Source of the DNA: Desulfuromonadales bacterium
Lineage (GTDB): Bacteria; Desulfobacterota; Desulfuromonadia; Desulfuromonadales; Geopsychrobacteraceae
Direction: 5' to 3'
DNA: 64,000 nt
Assembly (NCBI GenBank): GCA_019429255.1
Contig: JAHYIY010000005.1
Coordinates: 1 to 64,000 of the forward strand
This document shows positions 9,257-17,445 of the stretch, in pieces (the stretch's first letter is position 1; every line of letters starts with the position of its first letter). The notes under the pieces are model-generated. The model worked only from the letters and a program-made list of their open reading frames with translations, searched no databases and was not told where the DNA came from. Both the position numbers and the translations under genes were made by a program.

Positions 9257-9410
9257 TTGATGGCGTCGCAAAAAGTCCGCCCTACGGCGTTACGGCGTTT
9301 TTTCAGGATCTTGACATACTCTATGTATGCCTGCGCCCCTGAAAAACCACCAGGCCTTGTAGGACGAAATTTTTGCTTAGCCATCCTATGACTTTTTGCG
9401 AGTGCATCAA
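9257..9410. repeat. MITE-like palindromic element with TCGCAAAAAGTC ends
   Basis: The ends are TTGATGGCGTCGCAAAAAGT and its near inverse ACTTTTTGCGAGTGCATCAA. Inside are nested inverted repeats, including TTTTTCAGG with CCTGAAAAA and GTAGGAC with its partner. Elements of this look, often mis-called as small proteins on one strand, are common in deltaproteobacterial genomes. The 74-residue frame across it on the minus strand is not considered a gene. Confidence 0.7.
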
Positions 9411-9504
9411 TTTTGGGTCTTGGAGAAATGCAAAAAAAAGACAAGCTGGCAGATCAAAACCGTACTCACTTGAGTATCAGGGGGATTGATAATGAAAAAG
9501 TTGA

Positions 9505-9659
9505 GTATCTGTTCAGCACCGGATCTTCGGATTCTATGTGAAGGGACGCGATGGTCTCCCATTGGGTCATCCCTGACCGCTTGTTGTCACCATCCATGGC
9601 GACAAACACCCTTGTCACAGGACCCTCGACCCTGCGCAAGGATAGTGCTGAATAGTTAC
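9505..9659 (+). repeat. Three-stem structured repeat, copy 2
   Basis: Starts GTATCTGTTCAGCACCGGAT like copy 1. It carries an extra short segment before the first hairpin (GATGGTCTCCCATTGG), and the hairpin tips read GTCATCCCTGAC and GTCACCATCCATGGCGAC. The right end GCTGAATAGTTAC is an imperfect inverse of the left end. Confidence 0.75.
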
Positions 9660-9933
9660 GTCTGGTTTTTAGTCCCATTGTTTTTCTAGCATCATCAACT
9701 CTCTGTTCGTGGCTTTCCTGCAAATACTGCATGATCGGAAGCTCCCATCAAGAGGGTTTTGGTGTTCTTGTGATTGTTGCGCGCATTTGTTACGACGCTA
9801 ATGAAGGCATTTGGGGTGTGACATTGCGAATTGCTGTTGTCGGATAAATGGCAATCGATGATTGCGCGACTCTCCGCCAGATGTTACTAGTTATCGTTTG
9901 AATCAAATTCCTTTACAGCTACGCGCGGCTACT

Positions 9934-11181
9934 ATGAAATTCATTCACACATCCGATATCCACCTGGGAAAAAGTTACCGCAACTCTCCCGGCGAGAGCA
10001 AACGTTACGACGACTTCTTTGCCTGCCTGGCGGGCATTTGTGCCGAAGCCATCCGTGAGCAGGTCGACGCTCTGCTGATTGGTGGCGATCTGTTCCATGT
10101 CGGCCAGATTTTGCCGAAAACTTTTGCCCGCACTATCACCACCCTGCAACCCCTCAAGGATGCCGAAATCCCCTGTATCGCCATCGAAGGTAACCACGAC
10201 TGGATCCATCGTCGCGACAACATCTCATGGATGGAAGCGCTGTCGCAGATGGGCTATATCAAACTGTTGCGGCCGGCGCGCAGCGATGATGGCGATTATC
10301 GCTTCGCTCCCTTCGATGAAAAAACCGGTATGGGCGGGCATATCGCCATCAACGAGGTTAATATTTATGGTCTTGGCTATATCGGTGCCCAGGCCGGTCA
10401 TCATGTGGAACGTATCTGTAATGCGGTTACTACAGAGAACAACCTGCTGATCTTCCACGTCGGCATCTGGAAATATTCCCCGGTCGAAATCGGCAACATG
10501 AAACTGGAAGAAGCCCTTCCTCTGGCCGAGAAGTTCGGCTACGTTGCCCTCGGTCACGGTCACAAACCCTATGTGATTCAAGCGCCGGAAGGCAGGCCTT
10601 ACGCCTTTAATCCCGGTTCGCCTGAATGCGTCAATTTTGGTGAAGAGAAGTACGCTAAGGGTTTCTACCATGTCACTTTCGCGAACGGCGAGTTTACCCC
10701 GGTATTCAGGAATACGTCGCCGCGTCCGATGTTTGTTGAAACCATTGATCTCAGTGGTGCGGAGAATGCCGAACAGGCCCTCGCTGTGTTCAGCGAACAG
10801 GTCGTCGCCCTGCTCGAGCGCTGCGGTGATGAACGTCAACCTCTAGTGGAGTTAAAGCTGGTTGGTCGCGTCGGGTTTCATCCCTTTGAGTTGGGGCGGG
10901 AACGGCTGAGAGCGGTGATGGAAGAATTGGTCGACCCATTGCATGTCGAGATCAAGAATCACCTCTCCCTCGTCAGCAGCTCCGAAGGGATGAACGGAGC
11001 CAATAAAAGCCTGGAGGAGATCGAACAAGAGGTTTTGCATGATCTGATCACCTCCGGCAGCGAATACCAAGGCCGTGAAGAAGAACTGATCCGGCTCTCC
11101 ATCACCCTGAAGAATGCCGTGCAGAAAGGTGATGTCGACGGTGATGAATTGCTGGCCCTTCTGGACACGGAGGGCAATTGA
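9934..11181 (+). CDS. SbcD/Mre11-like DNA repair exonuclease subunit
   Basis: 415 residues from the ATG at 9934; the frame also has a TTG at 9862 but the family begins at MKFIHTSDIHLGK. The metallophosphoesterase motifs are in place: DIHLG, GGDLFH, EGNHDW, and the later histidines HVGIWKY and LGHGHKP. With its partner it would process DNA ends and hairpins as an ATP-controlled nuclease. The stop overlaps the ATG of the SbcC-like gene (TGATG), as in other SbcDC pairs. The C-terminal third is charged and less conserved and probably contacts the ATPase coiled coil. Start choice is the main uncertainty, since no strong ribosome-binding site precedes 9934. Confidence 0.88.
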   Translation: MKFIHTSDIHLGKSYRNSPGESKRYDDFFACLAGICAEAIREQVDALLIGGDLFHVGQILPKTFARTITTLQPLKDAEIPCIAIEGNHDWIHRRDNISWMEALSQMGYIKLLRPARSDDGDYRFAPFDEKTGMGGHIAINEVNIYGLGYIGAQAGHHVERICNAVTTENNLLIFHVGIWKYSPVEIGNMKLEEALPLAEKFGYVALGHGHKPYVIQAPEGRPYAFNPGSPECVNFGEEKYAKGFYHVTFANGEFTPVFRNTSPRPMFVETIDLSGAENAEQALAVFSEQVVALLERCGDERQPLVELKLVGRVGFHPFELGRERLRAVMEELVDPLHVEIKNHLSLVSSSEGMNGANKSLEEIEQEVLHDLITSGSEYQGREEELIRLSITLKNAVQKGDVDGDELLALLDTEGN

Positions 11182-13628
11182 TGCAGATCCTCTCCATTCA
11201 GCTTAAAAACATCAAGTCGCACCGCGACACCGAACTGCACTTCTCCCCCGGTATCAACGTCCTCTCCGGTCCTAATGGGGTCGGCAAAAGCACCATTTTT
11301 GAAGCGATCGGTTATGCCCTGTTCGGAGTCGATGCGCAAAGCTTTGTCGGCAACGTCGATCGCTTCGTGACCATCGGGGCCAGGCGGGGAGAAATTGCCG
11401 TTGTGTTTCAGCTCGCGGAAGACGGCCGTTATCGTGTCAGTCGCAGCGTTGGTACAGCGTCCAAGTGGCTTCTGGCCAAAGAGGTCGGAGGCGATTTTGA
11501 AGTGGAGGAGCATAAGGACAGTAAAGAAACCGAAGGGCGCATCAAGGAGTTGCTCGGGCTGAGATCGGTGCGTTCACTGGCTGAACAGTTTGAACTGGTG
11601 ATCGGCCCGTTTCAACACGAATTTCTCGGCCCCTTTGTCATCAAGCAAGCAACCAAACGGCGTGACAAGTTTGACGAGATCCTCGGCATTGACACCTGGC
11701 GGAAGACGTTCAACGAGACCAAGGTATTGACCAGTGCCATCAAGGCCAGGGTGGACGCCCTGGAAAGCGCAATCGGCCCGCTCCAGAGCCAGGTAGCTGA
11801 GCTGCCGGCGAAAAGGGAGGAGCATCAAGCGGCGCAGAAGGATCTTGCCCAGGCCGAGAAGGATCTGGTGCTGCAACAGCGGCAACTCAAGGACCTTGAA
11901 GGACTTCTCCTCACTGTAGATGAGCGCGAAAAGCAGCTTAAGGAGCTTGAAAAAGAGGTCGAAACCCTCAAAGAGCGGATCAGTAACGGTAACGAGATGA
12001 TCGGCAAGCAGAAGCTCCTGGTCGAGGAGGCAGAAAAAGCTCACAAGATCATCGCAGCGACCACGCCCGGCAAAAAAGCCTACGAACAGGCCGAGAAGCA
12101 GCTGGGCGAACTGCGGGAGAAACTCAAGGTTCAGCGGCAACAGGAACAGGAAGTCGCTGATCTCAAAAATCAGCTTGCCAGGTTGACCGAACGGTTCAAG
12201 GTTGAAACTCAAACGATCCAGGGAACCCGCGAAGAACTGGCGGCCGAAGAGAAGACCCTGGTTGAAGGCCGGAAGGCGTTGTCCCTTGATGATGAGCAAA
12301 AGGCCCTGGCGGAGCGACTGCCGCAAATCCGTGTGAACCTTGAAGGGGTGCGCAAGCAGCTTGGGCTACTCGAAGGACGCCGGGCGGGCCTGGAAGAGGG
12401 GAACGAAAAGCTTGCTGAGGGGATATGCCCGTTCTTTCAGGAGCCGTGTCTCAATATCGCCGCAAGTCCTCCGGCCGATGTCTTCTCGGCTAAATTCTCT
12501 GAGTTGGACCAGGCATGCCGGCGCCTGCAAAAGGAAGTTCAGGAGTTCGAACTGGAGGAGAAGGCGGCCAGTGGTGCCAACGATCAGCTCAAGGCGATTG
12601 CGGTTAAACTCGAAGGGCTGGATTCTCAGTTGGTAAAGCTGGCGGAGCGTCGCAACCTGAACGAGCTTAAGGCTGAAAGCCTGGTCGCGTTGCAAAAGGA
12701 ACAATCAACAGCGCAGCAGCAGCTTGATGAAAAACACAAGGTGCTGGATACCTACAGCCGGTTGCAAACCGACATCGAAGCGGCTGAGAAGGAGAAGATG
12801 CGCCACCAGGAAGCTCGTGACCGTTATCTAGCCAATCAGCAACAGGCGGAAGAATTGGACCAGCGCCGCGCTGATCTGGAAAAATTCGACAAGCACCTCA
12901 AGCAGTTGCAAAATAATCTCGAAGCCAGGCAAGCGGCTTTCAGTGGGGCGGGAAAGGCGTATGACGCCGCCGAACATGAAAGGCTGCGTCAGCAGAAAGA
13001 CAACCTTTGGGGTGGTGTCAGCGCCCTCGGCCAGAAGATAAAGGGGCTGGTCATTGATGTCTCCCGTCTTGCCGGTGAAGTCGACAAGCTCAAGAAGATT
13101 GAACAGGAAATCGTCGACAAGCGGGGGCGGATCAAGGCGTATAAGGAGAAGGATGAACTGGTCAAGTTCCTGCGCAACCGGGTGTTCCGGAATGTCTCCG
13201 GGTATCTCTCTGAACGCTTCCGCGAGGAAATCAGCCAGCGCGCCAATCGCATCTATCGAATCATCGCAGAAATTGATGAGGAATTAGCCTGGGGTGACAA
13301 CTATCAGATTGTACTGCGCGATATGGTCGCTGGTGAACTGCGTGAACGAGCCGATGACCAGCTCTCAGGCGGTCAGATGATGAGCGCCGTGGTTGCCCTG
13401 CGTCTGGCCATGTTGCAAACGATCGGCGCCCGTATTGCCTTCTTTGATGAACCAACCTCCAACCTCGATGTGACGCGCCGTGAGAACCTGGCTCATGCCT
13501 TCAGGGCTATCGATGTCGGCAAGGAAGAGGTCACCGAACATTGGTACGATCAATTGTTTCTGATCAGTCATGATGTCGCATTTACCGAAATTACCGATCA
13601 GATTATAACGATTGGAGAGGGCGATTAA
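11181..13628 (+). CDS. SbcC/Rad50-like SMC-family ATPase
   Basis: 815 residues from the ATG at 11181. N-terminal ATPase half with Walker A GPNGVGKST (about 31-39), two long coiled-coil arms (about 190-410 and 450-650), and a C-terminal half with the signature LSGGQMM and Walker B IAFFDEPTSNLD. Where Rad50/SbcC carries a CxxC zinc hook, this protein has Cys416 and Cys423 in CPFFQEPC, a CX6C spacing, so the hook may bind metal differently or belong to a distinct branch. Forms an overlapping pair with the SbcD-like gene. Likely role: DNA end processing and double-strand break repair. Confidence 0.9.
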   Translation: MQILSIQLKNIKSHRDTELHFSPGINVLSGPNGVGKSTIFEAIGYALFGVDAQSFVGNVDRFVTIGARRGEIAVVFQLAEDGRYRVSRSVGTASKWLLAKEVGGDFEVEEHKDSKETEGRIKELLGLRSVRSLAEQFELVIGPFQHEFLGPFVIKQATKRRDKFDEILGIDTWRKTFNETKVLTSAIKARVDALESAIGPLQSQVAELPAKREEHQAAQKDLAQAEKDLVLQQRQLKDLEGLLLTVDEREKQLKELEKEVETLKERISNGNEMIGKQKLLVEEAEKAHKIIAATTPGKKAYEQAEKQLGELREKLKVQRQQEQEVADLKNQLARLTERFKVETQTIQGTREELAAEEKTLVEGRKALSLDDEQKALAERLPQIRVNLEGVRKQLGLLEGRRAGLEEGNEKLAEGICPFFQEPCLNIAASPPADVFSAKFSELDQACRRLQKEVQEFELEEKAASGANDQLKAIAVKLEGLDSQLVKLAERRNLNELKAESLVALQKEQSTAQQQLDEKHKVLDTYSRLQTDIEAAEKEKMRHQEARDRYLANQQQAEELDQRRADLEKFDKHLKQLQNNLEARQAAFSGAGKAYDAAEHERLRQQKDNLWGGVSALGQKIKGLVIDVSRLAGEVDKLKKIEQEIVDKRGRIKAYKEKDELVKFLRNRVFRNVSGYLSERFREEISQRANRIYRIIAEIDEELAWGDNYQIVLRDMVAGELRERADDQLSGGQMMSAVVALRLAMLQTIGARIAFFDEPTSNLDVTRRENLAHAFRAIDVGKEEVTEHWYDQLFLISHDVAFTEITDQIITIGEGD

Positions 13629-13710
13629 TCAAGCCAACCTTGCTTCGGAGTACAGTTGGATTGATCAGGATTATTGCGGTAAATAAAAAAACTCACGCAG
13701 GAGGAAAACA

Positions 13711-14475
13711 ATGGAAACAGTAAAGATTATGCCCTGTCTTGATATGAAGGATGGTCGGGTGGTCAAGGGGGTTAACTTTGTCGATCTCAAGGATGCCGGC
13801 GATCCGGTCGAGAACGCCATATTTTACCAGCAGGAAGGGGCCGATGAGCTGGCTATGCTCGATATCGCCGCCACCCTCGAAAATCGCGGCAACCGTCTTG
13901 ATTGGGTACGAAGCGTCGCAGCAGTCATTTCCATCCCGCTAACTGTGGGTGGCGGCATCAGTAGTCTTGAAGATATTGAAGAAACCCTTGCTGCCGGCGC
14001 GACCAAAGTGTCTATGAACAGTGCTGCGGTTAACAGCCCGGTTTTGATCAGCCGGGCGGCAACAAAATTTGGTTCCGAGCGGATTGTCGTTGCTGTTGAT
14101 GCGCGGCGTAGTGCGGAAATGCCATCCGGGTTTGAGCTGGTGGTTTCCGGTGGCACCAGGCCGGTTGGCAAGGATGCCATCGCCTGGGCGCGAGAGTGTG
14201 AGAAATTGGGAGCCGGAACCATTCTGCCCACCAGTATGGATGGCGACGGTACCCGCGCCGGTTATGATCTGGAATTCACCAGGGCGATTGCGGATGCGGT
14301 CAGTGTGCCGGTGATAGCCTCCGGTGGAGCCGGCACACTTGAACACTTTTATGATGGTGTGGTCACGGGGGGAGCTCAGGTCCTGTTGGCTGCCTCTGTG
14401 TTCCACTTCCGTACCTTTCGAATTCGTGAGGTCAAGGAGTATCTGCGTGAACGCGGGCTGGCAGTGCGTCTTTAA
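13711..14475 (+). CDS. hisF: Imidazole glycerol phosphate synthase cyclase subunit HisF
   Basis: 254 residues, the usual length. The (beta/alpha)8 cyclase keeps both catalytic aspartates, Asp11 ([14 protein letters not shown]) and Asp130 (VVAVDARR), and the phosphate-binding loops (VGGGIS, ASGGAG). In histidine synthesis it takes ammonia from HisH and forms IGP and AICAR. A good AGGAGG ribosome-binding site lies ahead of the ATG. No other his gene is nearby, so it is either a scattered his gene or a second copy; sequence alone does not decide. Confidence 0.92.
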   Translation: METVKIMPCLDMKDGRVVKGVNFVDLKDAGDPVENAIFYQQEGADELAMLDIAATLENRGNRLDWVRSVAAVISIPLTVGGGISSLEDIEETLAAGATKVSMNSAAVNSPVLISRAATKFGSERIVVAVDARRSAEMPSGFELVVSGGTRPVGKDAIAWARECEKLGAGTILPTSMDGDGTRAGYDLEFTRAIADAVSVPVIASGGAGTLEHFYDGVVTGGAQVLLAASVFHFRTFRIREVKEYLRERGLAVRL

Positions 14476-14490
14476 TCTTTAGCTGCCAGC

Positions 14491-14536
14491 AATAAAAAGC
14501 GAAAAGCCCAGATTGGCACCAACCTGGGCTTTTCGC
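14491..14536 (-). terminator. Terminator hairpin downstream of lhgO
   Basis: A perfect 13-bp stem (GCGAAAAGCCCAG with CTGGGCTTTTCGC). On the minus strand it is followed by TTTTTATT, so it should end the lhgO transcript; it lies between convergent genes and could also stop hisF transcripts weakly. Confidence 0.75.
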
Positions 14537-14557
14537 GCTGATGACAGTACCTTCGAC

Positions 14558-15754
14558 TCAGTCGAGGAGTTCTTTAACCTGCTCGCAGATGTGGCGGGCG
14601 ATCGGCAACGCCGAGGTCGCTGCGGGTGACGGAGCGTTGCCGACGATCAGGCTGTGCTGCCCTTTGACAAAGAGAAAATCATCAAGGGTTTTGCCGTCGG
14701 CTTGTACCGCCTGGGCGCGCACCCCGGAGGGGTAGGGACACAGATCATCGAGCTCGATTTGCGGGCAGTAGCGCTTTGCCAGTTGCAGGTAGCCGGGCCG
14801 GTAGAGAGAGTTTTTCAGTTCCGTCAGGGTTGGTCCCGGATACTTTTTAATCAGCCGGTAGAGCCCCGCATAGCCGAACATCTCGATCATATCTAGCAGG
14901 TTCATTGACCAGCGGCTGTAGCCTTCGCGCGCTAAAGCGAGGGTGGCGTTAGGACCGATGGTGAGGGAACCGTCGCTCATCGGAGTCAGGTGGATGCCTA
15001 AAAATGGCAATTCCGGATTGGGGATCGGGTAGATCGGATGGGTAACAATCCGGCGTTTGTCGACAGGCAGCTGGAAATATTCGCCACGGAACGGCAGAAT
15101 GCGAAATTCCGGTTCCTTACCCAGCATGCGGATCAAGCGGTCAGAGTGCAGACCCGCACAGCCGACAACAAATTTGCCGGAAAAACGGCCGATGCTGGTG
15201 GTGACCGTCACCTCTTGCGCGTCGCTGATCCCGGTAACGCGGCAGTTGGTGTGGATCTCGCCACCGGCGCCGGTGAACAATTCGGCAAGTTTGTAGGTGA
15301 CCCTGGCATAGTCGACAATACCGGTGTTTGCCACCCAGGTTGCCCCCAGGCCGACGACGTTGGGTTCCTTTTCCTGCAGTTGCTGCCGATCGAGGACCTC
15401 GGTCGGAATGTCGTTCTGGCGGCAGCGCTCTAACAGATCCTGCATCCGCCCCAACTCGGCATGGTTGGTCGCCACCAGCAGTTTGCCTGTTTCCTTAAAC
15501 GGGATGCCGTGCTTGCGGCAGAATTCTTTGGTTGCGCGGTTTCCTTCCCGACAGAACTGTGCCTTGAGGCTTCCCGGTGTGTAGTAGACCCCGGCGTGAA
15601 TGACGCCGCTGTTGCGACCGGTCTGATGCAGAGCCAGGCGCGATTCCTTTTCAAGAACAGCAATCTTGCTATCTGGATAATCCCGCTGCAACTGACATGC
15701 GGTAGCCAGACCGATAATGCCGCCACCGATGACAATGAAATCGTAGTTAACCAT
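14558..15754 (-). CDS. lhgO: L-2-hydroxyglutarate oxidase/dehydrogenase (FAD-dependent)
   Basis: 398 residues of the DAO superfamily. The FAD-binding glycine motif GGGIIG is at 10-15, followed by LEKESRLALHQTGRNSGVIH, a hallmark of the LhgO branch that oxidises L-2-hydroxyglutarate to 2-oxoglutarate and passes electrons to the quinone pool. Strong AAAGGAGGA site before the ATG. Its start overlaps the stop of the RuvC-like gene by one base, making it the last gene of a three-gene minus-strand unit. Membrane association is expected from the family but no membrane helix is present. Confidence 0.92.
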   Translation of the reverse strand: MVNYDFIVIGGGIIGLATACQLQRDYPDSKIAVLEKESRLALHQTGRNSGVIHAGVYYTPGSLKAQFCREGNRATKEFCRKHGIPFKETGKLLVATNHAELGRMQDLLERCRQNDIPTEVLDRQQLQEKEPNVVGLGATWVANTGIVDYARVTYKLAELFTGAGGEIHTNCRVTGISDAQEVTVTTSIGRFSGKFVVGCAGLHSDRLIRMLGKEPEFRILPFRGEYFQLPVDKRRIVTHPIYPIPNPELPFLGIHLTPMSDGSLTIGPNATLALAREGYSRWSMNLLDMIEMFGYAGLYRLIKKYPGPTLTELKNSLYRPGYLQLAKRYCPQIELDDLCPYPSGVRAQAVQADGKTLDDFLFVKGQHSLIVGNAPSPAATSALPIARHICEQVKELLD

Positions 15755-16263
15755 CAGATGTCCTCCTTTTGCGGGGGCCAGCGCTCAAGCCAGCCGAGAT
15801 CCAGTAATCCGTAAAGTCCGATCAGAATCGCCTCAGCTGTGTCATGACGCAGTCCCGTCGGTTTTTTGTGGCTGAGGTGATCAATAACGCCGCCGGCCAT
15901 CAGTAGTGCCTGTTGTTTGGCAACGCGACCGTTTGGGTGCTGACGTGCATAAAAGAGCTTTTTACGCCATTGGCCGGCATGTAACGAGACGAAAACCCGC
16001 TTCAGTTTCAGCGCTTCGCGTTGCCACAGTTCGGCCAGGGGGCCGCCCCCTTCCAGATAAATATGGGTCGGCTGCGGTGTGTTGCGCAATAGTGTGGCGA
16101 CCAGGCGTTTTAATTTCTGCTGATCAGCCAGATGGTGGGAACGATACCACAGCAGTTGGTTGTTGCGATTGTATAGCGCCAGTCCGGTATGCAGACCGGC
16201 ATCAACAGCAAGCAAGTGCGGTGTCGGCTGATCTGCGGATGACAAAGGTTGCGTGCAAGTCAT
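15754..16263 (-). CDS. RuvC-like RNase H-fold protein, possible nuclease
   Basis: 169 residues. The N-terminal strand AVDAGLHTGLALYN carries Asp21; Glu71 follows in IYLEGGGPLAELW, and a late acidic pair is in LRHDTAEA (Asp141). The D...E...D order and the DxGxxTG pattern fit the RuvC/RNase H-like fold of crossover endonucleases and related pre-16S or resolvase-like proteins. I do not recognise a named family. Both ends overlap neighbours by 1-4 bases: the AbiEi-family gene upstream and lhgO downstream. Nuclease activity is inferred from the motif pattern only. Confidence 0.65.
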   Translation of the reverse strand: MTCTQPLSSADQPTPHLLAVDAGLHTGLALYNRNNQLLWYRSHHLADQQKLKRLVATLLRNTPQPTHIYLEGGGPLAELWQREALKLKRVFVSLHAGQWRKKLFYARQHPNGRVAKQQALLMAGGVIDHLSHKKPTGLRHDTAEAILIGLYGLLDLGWLERWPPQKEDI

Positions 16264-17324
16264 TTGTCATCGTTAAAGCGCGGTGCCAGGTATTGCTGAT
16301 AGAGACGGATGGCCATTTGCTCATCGCTGGAATCGTTGAGTTCGGCAAAGGTCAACAAGGGGTCGGCCAGGGTCAGTCCTTCCGGTTGCAGACCGGTCCA
16401 GCGACACTGGCGCCCAAAGGTTTGCAGCAGGGTGACCTCGCCGCCAGGGTCGGAGGTCAGATGCAATTGCAGCATGGTTTTGAGTTGTTGCTCCGCTTCC
16501 AGATAGAGCACGGCCGATTGTGGCTGAAAACCGTGTGTCATCAGGCTGGCACCCAGTTCACCACCAATGAATACCTGCGAACTGACGTTCAGCTGTTTCA
16601 GCCGTTGGGCCAGACTGACCGGCGTGTCACCGGCAGCCAAACTGCAGCGTTGCAGAAAAAGGCGCGGTCGCAGGGTTTCGATGTAGCCCAGCTGCCAGCG
16701 TTGCAGCAGTTCCTCGATGGCTGTTAATTGCCGTTTTCCCTGTTCATCCTGAATCAAGTTGCCGCGTTTTTCCAATTCGCCAAACAGGCTGCCGATAGCC
16801 CCCAATGCAATGCCGGCATCATCGGCCAGGGCACGATAGGTCGCGTTGATTGCTTTGCGGCTGCGCAGCAGCAGATAGATCAGCTTAAGGCCACCGGCAC
16901 GGAACAGTCGGTCTACCGTCGGCGGTTTTAGCGTATGCTTGCGGCCACTGATGTCGATGTACAACGGCATCTGGTCAAGATAGACATTGCCGGCACAGTC
17001 AGCATGCTCGATCTTGCTCTGGCGCAGTTTTGCCGCCATGTTGGCGGAAATGTAATTGCTGACCAGCAGCGGTGCGGCATTCTGTGGCGCCGGCGAGGTT
17101 TTGAGTTGATGGATGACCAGATCAGCGATGTCGGCGGTTAAACGCGGCACCACCTTGATGTAGTAGTAACGTTCCCCCCAGGGGCCGGACAGACGGAAAG
17201 CCCCGGCAAAAGGGCCACCGATTTTCTGCATCATGAATTCGATCTTGGCCTGGGGGATGCCGCGGATGGCCTGCATGCTGTTATAGATGATCTGATCGTC
17301 TTCCAGGCGGGGTTTACGTGGCAT
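16260..17324 (-). CDS. AbiEi-family (COG4861-like) winged-helix protein
   Basis: 354 residues from the ATG at 17324, chosen because GAGG lies 5 bases before it; a start ten codons upstream lacks this. The order matches AbiEi-type antitoxins of the COG4861 group: an N-terminal domain, DCAGNVYLD and ISGRK motifs, a winged helix (about 150-205: RAGGLKLIYLLL, NATYRALADDAGIALGAIGSL), and a C-terminal domain with GGELGASLMTHGF. Such proteins usually act as DNA-binding antitoxins with an AbiEii nucleotidyltransferase toxin. No such toxin is next to it; instead the coupled partner is a RuvC-like protein. Function here is therefore open. Confidence 0.7.
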   Translation of the reverse strand: MPRKPRLEDDQIIYNSMQAIRGIPQAKIEFMMQKIGGPFAGAFRLSGPWGERYYYIKVVPRLTADIADLVIHQLKTSPAPQNAAPLLVSNYISANMAAKLRQSKIEHADCAGNVYLDQMPLYIDISGRKHTLKPPTVDRLFRAGGLKLIYLLLRSRKAINATYRALADDAGIALGAIGSLFGELEKRGNLIQDEQGKRQLTAIEELLQRWQLGYIETLRPRLFLQRCSLAAGDTPVSLAQRLKQLNVSSQVFIGGELGASLMTHGFQPQSAVLYLEAEQQLKTMLQLHLTSDPGGEVTLLQTFGRQCRWTGLQPEGLTLADPLLTFAELNDSSDEQMAIRLYQQYLAPRFNDDK

Positions 17325-17420
17325 AGAAACCTCATATTGATGAATGCCGTTCACTATAGTCTTTTGTTCATTATCTGTGAAGTTGGCAGAAATGAGTCAT
17401 TCTGTCAAGGCGGAGCGACT

Positions 17421-17445
17421 GGGGCACGGCGCGCCGTGCCCCTAC
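17421..17445. repeat. Perfect 22-bp palindrome at the ftsK stop codon
   Basis: GGGGCACGGCG followed directly by CGCCGTGCCCC (17421-17442) with TAC after it. On the ftsK strand this reads GTAGGGGCACGG, and the TAG of the element is the ftsK stop codon. It resembles REP-type sequences beginning GTAGGGGC, two other pairs of which occur at 31.4-31.8 kb. It may also end the ftsK transcript. Confidence 0.6.

Larger units (their letters stand above)
9095..9933. other. AT-rich, repeat-containing intergenic region
   Basis: 839 bases between divergent genes. 9120-9250 is very AT-rich and may hold the rhodanese promoter. A MITE-like element (9257-9410) and a copy of the three-stem repeat (9505-9659) follow. 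A minus-strand frame starting at 9732 with a fair ribosome-binding site reads about 25 residues (MQYLQESHEQRVDDARKT) before running into the repeat; it may be a gene stub cut by the element. Nothing else is recognised. Confidence 0.55.

Noticed and set aside
9220-9444. 74-residue minus-strand ORF (MSFFCISPRPKIDALAKSHR...)
   Set aside because: It lies across the palindromic MITE-like element; such frames recur as by-products of the repeat and show no protein-like constraint.
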